From Streptomyces nitrosporeus (GTDB lineage Bacteria > Actinomycetota > Actinomycetes > Streptomycetales > Streptomycetaceae), in contig NZ_CP023702.1 in assembly GCF_008704555.1 (NCBI RefSeq), positions 6,928,001-6,992,000 of the forward strand: 64,000 bases of DNA, in the 5' to 3' direction. Below, piece by piece: positions 59,546 to 64,000 of the stretch (positions within the stretch are counted from its first letter, which is position 1; each line of letters opens with the position of its first letter). The notes under the pieces were generated by a model that had not been told where the DNA came from, did not search any database, and saw nothing but the letters and a program-made list of their open reading frames with translations. Both the position numbers and the translations under genes were made by a program.

Positions 59546-61141
59546 ATGACATCAACTGGTGCCGCACTGAGAATCGTTGGGGCCGTACGAATCAGCAGGT
59601 ACACCGACGCTTCCACATCGCCCGAGGTCCAAGAGGAGATGGTCACCGCCACCGGTGGGCGAATCGGAGGGGAGTTCGTCGGATGGGCAAGGGACTTGGA
59701 CATCTCCGCGCTCAAAACCACGCCATGGGAGCGCGAGGAGCTGCGCTACTGGCTTGACCGTCCCGACGAGTGGGACGTTCTGATCTGGCAGCGCATGGAT
59801 CGCGCGGTGCGCTCCATGGCCGACATGGCGGACCTGGGGCGGTACGCAAAGAAGCACGGGAAGCGGCTGGTGTTCGCATCTGGCCCCGGGGGCGACAAGC
59901 TGGAACTCGACTTCAGCTCGCCTATGTCTGAGCTGATCATGCTCATCCTGGCCTTCGCAGCCCAGCTCGAAGGCCAGACCATCATGGAGCGGAACCAAGG
60001 CGCCGCCGCACATCTTCAGTCGCTCGGCAGGTGGCCCGGGGGAGTCGTGCCGTACGGCTACAAGCCGGGCCGGCGAACGTTCGCCGACGGCAACGAAGGC
60101 TGGTGGCTCTTTGAACACACAAACGAAGATCCCACCAAATCCACGGCCGACATCCGACGCGCCATGGTCGCTCGCGCTATCTCCGGGCGGTCCTACAGCG
60201 AAATCCTGCGGTGGTTGACCGCGATGGACGCCATCACGCCGAAAAACCACCGGGGACTACTTGCCACTCCACCGCGGGAGCCGGATCCGGAAAGCACCTG
60301 GCAGCTCACCGTGGTGCGGGACATGCTTCTGTCCCCCGTAATGCGCGGGCATCTCGTCAAGAAAGACGGGACCATCGTTCGCAATGCCGACGGTTCCCCT
60401 GTACTTCAGGGGGAGGCGCTCGTCGACGACGACACATGGCACCGGTTGCAAGACGCACTGAAGGTGCTTTCCACAAACAACACTGGGCCGCGCAGGAAAG
60501 ATGGGCATCCGCTCCTCGGAGTACTGGTGTGCGGCGTGTGCGACCAGAACATGTTCGTCAACTGGTACCGAGAGAAGCGGGGAAAGGAGCAGGGCGTCAA
60601 GAAGGAGGTTTTCCGGTGCTCGGGGAAACAGCATGCCCCGGGAGTTCCCGCGCTGAGCATCCAGGCTGCCGGAGTGCTGGAGTACGTGGAAACGCAATTC
60701 CTGGCCCATGTGGGGCCGTTCAGGCGCACACAGGTGGTCCGGGTACCCGGACAGGACAACCGGGCGGAGATCGCGGACCTGGAGGCCGACATCGAAGAGT
60801 TGTCGACCAGGCTCGGCATGCTCCGCGGCCCGGCGGCCGACGCTGTCGTACGGCAGCTTCAGGGACGCTCGGACAGGCTTGAGGAGCTTCGAGCTGCCCC
60901 CGTTGTCCCCGCGCGGGAGGAAACCGTCGAGCTGGATACCACGTGGGCCGACGACTGGCACGCCTGCACGGACCCCCTGGGGCGCCGGCAGATGCTCCTG
61001 GACGCGGGTGTCATCGTCGCCGTGCACCCGCCTGAGGGGTGGCGACCCCCTGTAGAAGAGCGCTTGTCGTTCACGATGGGGACTCACGTCGATCCGGAGC
61101 AGGACGCGTTGGACGATGTGGCGTACCAAGAGAGCCTGTAA
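59546..61141 (+). CDS. int: Large serine recombinase (integrase)
   Basis: A 531-residue site-specific integrase. The resolvase-type catalytic domain (about 1-155) has the nucleophile S17 in GAVRISRYTDAS, then LDRPDEWDVLIWQRMDR and LIMLILAFAAQLEGQTIMER, leading into the long E helix. The recombinase domain follows (GGVVPYGYKPG; LSPVMRGHLVKKDG). The zinc-ribbon region begins LVCGVCDQNMFVNWY with CxxC and a later RCSGKQHAPG, which shows only one further Cys plus His. A coiled coil near 400-450 (AEIADLEADIEELSTRLGML) is the usual motif controlling directionality. ATG 59546 is 20 bp from the truncated OYE stop. The size fits the phiC31/R4/TG1 type. Confidence 0.93.
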   Translation: MTSTGAALRIVGAVRISRYTDASTSPEVQEEMVTATGGRIGGEFVGWARDLDISALKTTPWEREELRYWLDRPDEWDVLIWQRMDRAVRSMADMADLGRYAKKHGKRLVFASGPGGDKLELDFSSPMSELIMLILAFAAQLEGQTIMERNQGAAAHLQSLGRWPGGVVPYGYKPGRRTFADGNEGWWLFEHTNEDPTKSTADIRRAMVARAISGRSYSEILRWLTAMDAITPKNHRGLLATPPREPDPESTWQLTVVRDMLLSPVMRGHLVKKDGTIVRNADGSPVLQGEALVDDDTWHRLQDALKVLSTNNTGPRRKDGHPLLGVLVCGVCDQNMFVNWYREKRGKEQGVKKEVFRCSGKQHAPGVPALSIQAAGVLEYVETQFLAHVGPFRRTQVVRVPGQDNRAEIADLEADIEELSTRLGMLRGPAADAVVRQLQGRSDRLEELRAAPVVPAREETVELDTTWADDWHACTDPLGRRQMLLDAGVIVAVHPPEGWRPPVEERLSFTMGTHVDPEQDALDDVAYQESL

Positions 61142-61242
61142 AATAACGAACTGGTAACACTCTCAAGCAACTTCGCGACCCCTCTGCGGCCCGTCTGGCC
61201 CGCCCTTCGTCGCTCGCCTCCTCGTCGCCCAACGCCTCCGCC

Positions 61243-61264
61243 GTCCACAGGCGGGTGTGGATAA
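61243..61264. other. Convergent DnaA-box-like pair
   Basis: GTCCACA (61243-61249) and TGTGGATAA (61256-61264, a perfect reverse DnaA box) face each other across GGCGGG as an inverted repeat TCCACA-GGCGGG-TGTGGA. It lies in the 514-bp gap 61142-61655 between integrase and tRNA genes. It may be replication-related or simply a hairpin. Confidence 0.4.
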
Positions 61265-61325
61265 CTGCGTAGGGTCACGGGAATTGCGATGTTCGTTGCA
61301 GTGAGTGGCGAAGGGGCGGCGAGAT

Positions 61326-61418
61326 TGACCAAAGTGACAAACTAACCCCTATTTTTCATTCTCTCTAACGCGCGTTAAGGAGAAAGGAAAATAGGGGGTT
61401 AGTTTGTCACTTTGGTCA
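61326..61418. repeat. 93-bp near-perfect palindrome downstream of integrase
   Basis: The left arm (61326-61357, TGACCAAAGTGACAAACTAA...) and right arm (61387-61418, ...TTAGTTTGTCACTTTGGTCA) are reverse complements over 32 bp apart from one A/G shift. The 29-bp centre is itself a near-palindrome around TAACGCGCGTTA (61366-61377). The DNA could extrude as a cruciform, or the RNA could form a hairpin of about 45 bp. No ORF is present. Confidence 0.9.
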
Positions 61419-61655
61419 TACTGGCCCGGGAGGAGGAGGCGACCAAGATCATTCCCATGCGACATCCCCCACATAACTAAGGTAGGAGGGAAACGCGACG
61501 CCGGCGAATGGCGCGGCGTCCGACCTTCCTGACGGCCGGTGGCGCTCCTGTGCTCCCGTACTCTCCTCCGGTAGAGCGCGGTTGAGCGCACCGGCCGACG
61601 TCATGCACTGCCGGACCCGCCGATTGGCGACCGGGAGCCAGCCTCTGACGTCATA

Positions 61656-61725
61656 CCTTTCGTAGCTCAGTGGTAGAGCGGCGCGCTGTGGTCGCGCTGA
61701 CCCCGGTTCGACTCCGGGCGGAGGG
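61656..61725 (+). tRNA. tRNA-His (GTG)
   Basis: A cloverleaf folds cleanly: acceptor CCTTTCG/CGGAGGG (two G-U pairs), D stem GCTC/GAGC, anticodon stem GCGCG/CGCGC with loop CTGTGGT, T stem CCCGG/CCGGG with loop TTCGACT. CCA is not encoded. First gene of the element's tRNA cluster. Confidence 0.88.
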
Positions 61726-61730
61726 ACAGG

Positions 61731-61786
61731 CTGTGTGGAGGGTTCGAAAGCGAGCGCGGATCGTGAGAGCGCGTGATGCCGCACAG
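61731..61786 (+). other. Structured spacer 1 (tRNA-His/tRNA-Arg)
   Basis: CTGTGTGG (61731-61738) pairs with CCGCACAG (61779-61786, one G-U) starting 5 nt after the tRNA. An inner CGCG/CGCG stem is possible. A processing element or degenerate tRNA remnant are options; not a known ncRNA family. Confidence 0.3.
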
Positions 61787-61826
61787 AGGGCGTGGTTCCA
61801 GGTGAACCCCTGGTTCGCGACGTCAA

Positions 61827-61901
61827 GGTCTCGTAGCTCAGCCTGGATAGAGCACCGGATTACGGATCCGGGTGTCGGAGGTTCGAATCCTTCCGGGACC
61901 A
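61827..61901 (+). tRNA. tRNA-Arg (ACG)
   Basis: Acceptor GGTCTCG/CGGGACC, D stem GCTC/GAGC, anticodon stem CCGGA/TCCGG with loop TTACGGA, T stem GGAGG/CCTTC with loop TTCGAAT, discriminator A. CCA is not encoded. Confidence 0.93.
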
Positions 61902-61902
61902 C

Positions 61903-61965
61903 TGACGACCCTGCACCGCCGCGGAGTGTGCTCCTCGCAGCCCTGGTACGCCAGGTGGGTCGTCA
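61903..61965 (+). other. Structured spacer 2 (tRNA-Arg/tRNA-Trp)
   Basis: A perfect 9-bp closing stem TGACGACCC (61903-61911) with GGGTCGTCA (61957-61965), enclosing two arms: GCAC/GTGC and CCTGG-TACG-CCAGG. It forms a three-way junction right behind the tRNA. The remaining spacer to 62059 shows nothing recognisable. Confidence 0.4.
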
Positions 61966-62059
61966 CTGAGGTAGCTCCTCGGTACCTCGTCGCTCACGAA
62001 CGGCGGGGAGGCGGACGGTCGCATTACCCGGAGGCATCCGGGGACCCGGCCGACGCCGA

Positions 62060-62132
62060 ATGGGCGTAGCTCAACTGGAAGAGCAGCGGTCTCCAAAGCC
62101 GCGTGTTGGAGGTTCGAGTCCTCCCGCCTGTG
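62060..62132 (+). tRNA. tRNA-Trp (CCA)
   Basis: Anticodon stem GCGGT/GCCGC with loop CTCCAAA, D stem GCTC/GAGC, T stem GGAGG/CCTCC with loop TTCGAGT. The acceptor ATGGGCG/CGCCTGT includes two G-U pairs, weaker than a host tRNA. Confidence 0.88.
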
Positions 62133-62222
62133 CAAGGGCCGTCCCGTGCTGCGACTAGCTAGCGCGCGGCCGATGTAGCTCCATGGTGTCCTGCGGCGAC
62201 CCGGCCGCCGGGCCGTGAGCGG

Positions 62223-62247
62223 CTGTCCGACGGCGGGACCCGGACAG
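62223..62247 (+). other. Hairpin in spacer 3 (tRNA-Trp/tRNA-Gln)
   Basis: CTGTCCG (62223-62229) pairs perfectly with CGGACAG (62241-62247) just before tRNA-Gln. The rest of the 120-nt spacer holds no gene that I can see. Confidence 0.35.
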
Positions 62248-62252
62248 TACCT

Positions 62253-62324
62253 TCCCCGCTGGTCCAACCGGCAGGACGCCAGGCTCTGGACCTGGAGGAC
62301 GAGGTTCGAATCCTCGGTGGGGAG
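62253..62324 (+). tRNA. tRNA-Gln (CTG)
   Basis: Acceptor TCCCCGC/GTGGGGA (one G-U), D stem GTCC/GGAC, anticodon stem CCAGG/CCTGG with loop CTCTGGA, T stem CGAGG/CCTCG with loop TTCGAAT, discriminator G. Confidence 0.92.
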
Positions 62325-62377
62325 CTGCCCGTAGCGTGCCAGACGCATCGAAAGCCGGGACGCCTGAGCGTGGGCAG
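62325..62377 (+). other. Structured spacer 4 (tRNA-Gln/tRNA-Ser)
   Basis: CTGCCCGT (62325-62332) pairs with GTGGGCAG (62370-62377, two G-U), beginning at the base after tRNA-Gln. Two inner stems are possible, GCGT-GCCAG-ACGC and ACGC-CTGA-GCGT, again giving a tRNA-like three-way junction without an anticodon arm. Confidence 0.35.
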
Positions 62378-62420
62378 GCAGTTAGTTGACGCCGCTGGCA
62401 GGCCGAGACACCCACGCGTT

Positions 62421-62503
62421 GGAAGGTTGGGCACTGGCACGCCACGCGCTCTCGAAAAGCGTCACGGGGCAACCCGTTGGAGGTTCGACTCCTCCACCTT
62501 CCG
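62421..62503 (+). tRNA. tRNA-Ser (CGA)
   Basis: A class II tRNA with the long variable arm (ACGGG-GCAA-CCCGT). Acceptor GGAAGGT/ACCTTCC, D stem GGC/GCC, anticodon stem GCGCT/AGCGT (one G-U) with loop CTCGAAA, T stem GGAGG/CCTCC, discriminator G. Confidence 0.93.
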
Positions 62504-62504
62504 C

Positions 62505-62559
62505 GGCTGCACGAGCGTCAGGCTCAGGTCATGGCTCCGGTGCGATTCCGGGTGCGGCT
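62505..62559 (+). other. tRNA-like 55-nt element lacking an anticodon arm (spacer 5)
   Basis: Acceptor-like GGCTGCA (62505-62511) with TGCGGCT (62553-62559), a D-arm-like GAGC-GTCAG-GCTC and a T-arm-like TCCGG-TGCGATT-CCGGG with a near-canonical T loop. Only about 10 nt replace the anticodon arm. It could be a decayed tRNA gene. Confidence 0.35.
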
Positions 62560-62562
62560 CAA

Positions 62563-62636
62563 CGGGACATGGCGCAGCTTGGTAGCGCATCCGCTTTGGG
62601 AGCGGAGGGCCGCAGGTTCGAATCCTGCTGTCCCGA
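62563..62636 (+). tRNA. tRNA-Pro (TGG)
   Basis: Acceptor CGGGACA/TGTCCCG, D stem GCGC/GCGC, anticodon stem TCCGC/GCGGA with loop TTTGGGA, T stem GCAGG/CCTGC with loop TTCGAAT, discriminator A. Last tRNA before the convergent lipoprotein gene. Confidence 0.94.
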
Positions 62637-62684
62637 CAACAGTCCCGCCAGGGAGGAGCGCCCCTCTGGCGGGACTGGACAACG

Positions 62685-63293
62685 TCAGGAGGTCGGAAGG
62701 GCGATCGTGAGCGATGGCGCGCTGTCTGTGATGCGGCCCCAGTAGCTGACCGTTCCACCCTTCGCCCCGACGTCCAGCACGAGCGAGCCGGTGACGGCCT
62801 GACCGGGCTTGTAGGTCGTGTTCAGATCCGGGCCGTCCAGCTCCTCCAGCGTGGAGGCGTCCTGAGCGGCTACATCGTCGCTCTCCCACTTCATCATCCC
62901 GTACGCGGAGAAGTCGCCAGGCGACCGGCCGACGTTCTTCACGGTGAGAGTGAGGCGGGCGAACTGCCCGTGCTCAGGCTCGTTCGTCGTGTCGATGTCA
63001 GCCGGCGTGACGTACTCCACGGATTTCACCGTGACGTCGAGCTGTGTGACGACGGTCGGGTTCTCCCCGTACTCGTCGGTGTCCACGACGTCAACCTTGC
63101 CGCTCTCACCGACCGCGATTACCGGTCCCGGTGAGGCAGACGGAGACGCTTCCTCCGTCGGCTGCGCGACGGGCGCTGATGCGGCCGGCTGCACGGACGC
63201 CACCGGCTCCGTGTCTGACGAACACGCCGAGAGCGAAGCCGCAGTGGCTACCAGCGCCGCGGACACGGCGACACGGCGAATGAGTGCCTTCAC
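62685..63293 (-). CDS. Lipoprotein with DUF4352-like domain, element-borne
   Basis: A 202-residue exported lipoprotein. The signal ends in the lipobox SLSAC (C24), then a Ser/Pro/Glu-rich linker (about 25-65) and a beta-sandwich domain (QLDVTVKSVEYVTPAD, FARLTLTVKNVGRSPGDFSA) resembling the Ig-like DUF4352/telomeric-repeat-factor-type domains of actinobacterial and phage lipoproteins. GTG 63293 follows GGGGGG; a TTG at 63314 is less likely. It faces the tRNA cluster. In a prophage it could be a lysogenic-conversion or superinfection-exclusion protein; that is speculation. Confidence 0.78.
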   Translation of the reverse strand: MKALIRRVAVSAALVATAASLSACSSDTEPVASVQPAASAPVAQPTEEASPSASPGPVIAVGESGKVDVVDTDEYGENPTVVTQLDVTVKSVEYVTPADIDTTNEPEHGQFARLTLTVKNVGRSPGDFSAYGMMKWESDDVAAQDASTLEELDGPDLNTTYKPGQAVTGSLVLDVGAKGGTVSYWGRITDSAPSLTIALPTS

Positions 63294-63376
63294 GGCGACC
63301 CCCCGAATTTTCAAGCGGCCTCCCCTGGCCGCGGATGGCAGCAGCGTACGCGACGGACCTAAGCGACGGAGGCGGT

Positions 63377-63682
63377 ATGGCGTGGGAAGGAAGTACCCGC
63401 AGACAGCGCCTCCCGAAGAACTGGCCGGCCATCCGACGCCGCGTCATTCGGCGTGACGAGGGGCGCTGTACGGCCCTCTACAGCGACGGCAGACGGTGCG
63501 AGTTGCCCGGCACCGACGTGGACCACATTGTGCCCGGAGATGACCACAGAGAGGCCAATCTGAGGCTCCTGTGCCCGTGGCATCACCAGCGCAAGTCATC
63601 TGCGGAAGGCGGCACAGCAGCCGCACAGGTCCGCGTGAGCGTCCACCGACCGAAGCCTCAACATCCGGCCCTGGAGGACTGA
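63377..63682 (+). CDS. HNH endonuclease, small phage type
   Basis: A 101-residue HNH nuclease with CTALYSDGRRCELPGTDVDH and LRLLCPWHHQRKS, holding the H-N-H residues and the two Cys pairs of the zinc-bound ββα-metal fold. GGAGG at 63368-63372 supports ATG 63377. In phages such small HNH proteins usually sit beside the terminase genes and aid DNA packaging. The next gene follows at once (TGAATG). Confidence 0.88.
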   Translation: MAWEGSTRRQRLPKNWPAIRRRVIRRDEGRCTALYSDGRRCELPGTDVDHIVPGDDHREANLRLLCPWHHQRKSSAEGGTAAAQVRVSVHRPKPQHPALED

Positions 63683-63925
63683 ATGAGCGCCTCTGGTGCC
63701 CGCGTAGAGATCGTGGAGACCGACCACGAGCCCGGAGGTCCGGTCACACCGACGAACGTCCGTATCAACGGTGTCGACGTTGGGCTGCTGGCGAAGGCCC
63801 CGAAGGTCGCCCTGGACGGCGACGACGTGACCACCGTGACGTTGGTCCTGATCCCCGCCTCCGTGGAGATCAAGGGCGACGACGTGCGCGAGGAGAAGAA
63901 GACCATCGGCTTCACAGCCGGCTAG
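63683..63925 (+). CDS. Unrecognised 80-residue element protein
   Basis: A small acidic protein directly following the HNH gene (stop TGA then ATG). It looks beta-rich: NVRINGVDVGLLAKAP and VTTVTLVLIPASVEI, ending in DVREEKKTIGFTAG. It has no signal peptide or helix-turn-helix. Its position suggests a virion or head-assembly-related protein, but I cannot name it. Confidence 0.72.
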   Translation: MSASGARVEIVETDHEPGGPVTPTNVRINGVDVGLLAKAPKVALDGDDVTTVTLVLIPASVEIKGDDVREEKKTIGFTAG

Positions 63926-63970
63926 CACCACAACCCCATAGACATCCGCGGCTGATCCCCGCGGACAGAA

Positions 63971-64000
63971 GGGCCCTGACGTTCCAAGGCGTCGGGGCCC
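63971..64000 (+). terminator. Terminator at window edge
   Basis: Arms GGGCCCTGACG (63971-63981) and CGTCGGGGCCC (63990-64000) form an 11-bp stem (one G-U), probably ending the HNH transcript. A smaller TCCGCGG/CCGCGGA hairpin precedes it at 63945-63965. Confidence 0.65.

Larger units (their letters stand above)
59516..64000. mobile_element. Left end of an integrated prophage or integrative element
   Basis: From the attL junction to the window edge, G+C falls visibly below the flanking DNA. The contents are typical of a mobile element: serine integrase, long palindrome, tRNA cluster, lipoprotein, HNH nuclease and a tiny protein. The right end lies outside the window. Prophage is favoured by the tRNA cluster and by the HNH plus small-protein start of what may be a packaging operon; an ICE cannot be excluded. 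Confidence 0.82.

Noticed and set aside
61243..61264. DnaA boxes taken as the chromosomal oriC
   Set aside because: Only two boxes, inside a mobile element, with no dnaA, dnaN, gyrB or rpmH nearby.
61787..61826. CCAGG-TGAACC-CCTGG with TGGTTCG, considered as a seventh tRNA
   Set aside because: No acceptor stem, D arm or anticodon arm can be paired around it on either strand.
61670..62745. Several 60-160 codon frames across the tRNA region
   Set aside because: They run through well-folded tRNA genes on both strands and show no protein-like features.

Overview
The window looks like chromosomal DNA of a Streptomyces or close relative. G+C is very high with strong third-position bias. The gene content fits too: a xylobiose transporter with CGAAA-type operators, a perfect CebR-type box, a DasR-type box, Hanks-type kinases and a class F sortase. 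All functional statements come from reading motifs in the sequence; no database search was run.

Layout. 1-2.97 kb: the end of a CaiB-type CoA-transferase overlapping an acyl-CoA ligase. 3.2-5.4 kb: a small secreted protein, a nucleotide-sugar dehydrogenase and an EF-hand protein. 5.5-19.2 kb: a compact divergent locus that resembles an undescribed biosynthetic cluster. Its left arm holds two Gfo/Idh/MocA oxidoreductases, an Ldh-family oxidoreductase, a TIM-barrel/M20-hydrolase fusion and an unknown protein. Its right arm holds two DegT aminotransferases, an FAD amine-oxidase-like protein, an acyl ligase, a methyltransferase and a UbiA prenyltransferase. Most genes overlap by 4 bp, and the arms diverge from a 262-bp spacer that carries a long dyad. 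19.2-25.1 kb: aromatic catabolism (pobA, pcaF, pcaJ, pcaI) with a divergent double-length IclR regulator and a palindromic operator. 25.1-45.7 kb: a mix of two membrane Ser/Thr kinases, transketolase, a secreted GH74-CBM2 xyloglucanase, a repeat protein paired with a class F sortase, assorted oxidoreductases and regulators, a stand-alone LigD-type phosphoesterase, a FUSC membrane protein, a lactonase, an N-acetylglucosamine-kinase-like protein and uracil-DNA glycosylase. 45.7-58.6 kb: an Asp-box propeller protein and then a full xylan-utilisation locus (LacI repressor, three-gene ABC importer, GH3 beta-xylosidase, secreted GH10 xylanase, Tat-exported GH115 alpha-glucuronidase).

From about 59.52 kb an integrated element begins. 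It truncates an Old Yellow Enzyme gene after its first 108 codons. It carries a large serine integrase, a 93-bp near-perfect palindrome, six tRNA genes (His, Arg, Trp, Gln, Ser, Pro) separated by foldable spacers, a lipoprotein, an HNH nuclease and a small protein, and it runs off the right edge. Its base composition is visibly less G+C-rich. A prophage or integrative element is the best reading.

How the parts work together. GH74, GH10, GH115 and GH3 with the importer make this a hemicellulose-degrading region under sugar-responsive LacI-type control. PobA and PcaIJF funnel 4-hydroxybenzoate and beta-ketoadipate toward succinyl-CoA and acetyl-CoA. The 5.5-19.2 kb locus plausibly makes an aminated cyclic polyol or sugar that is acylated, methylated and prenylated; that product class is inference only.
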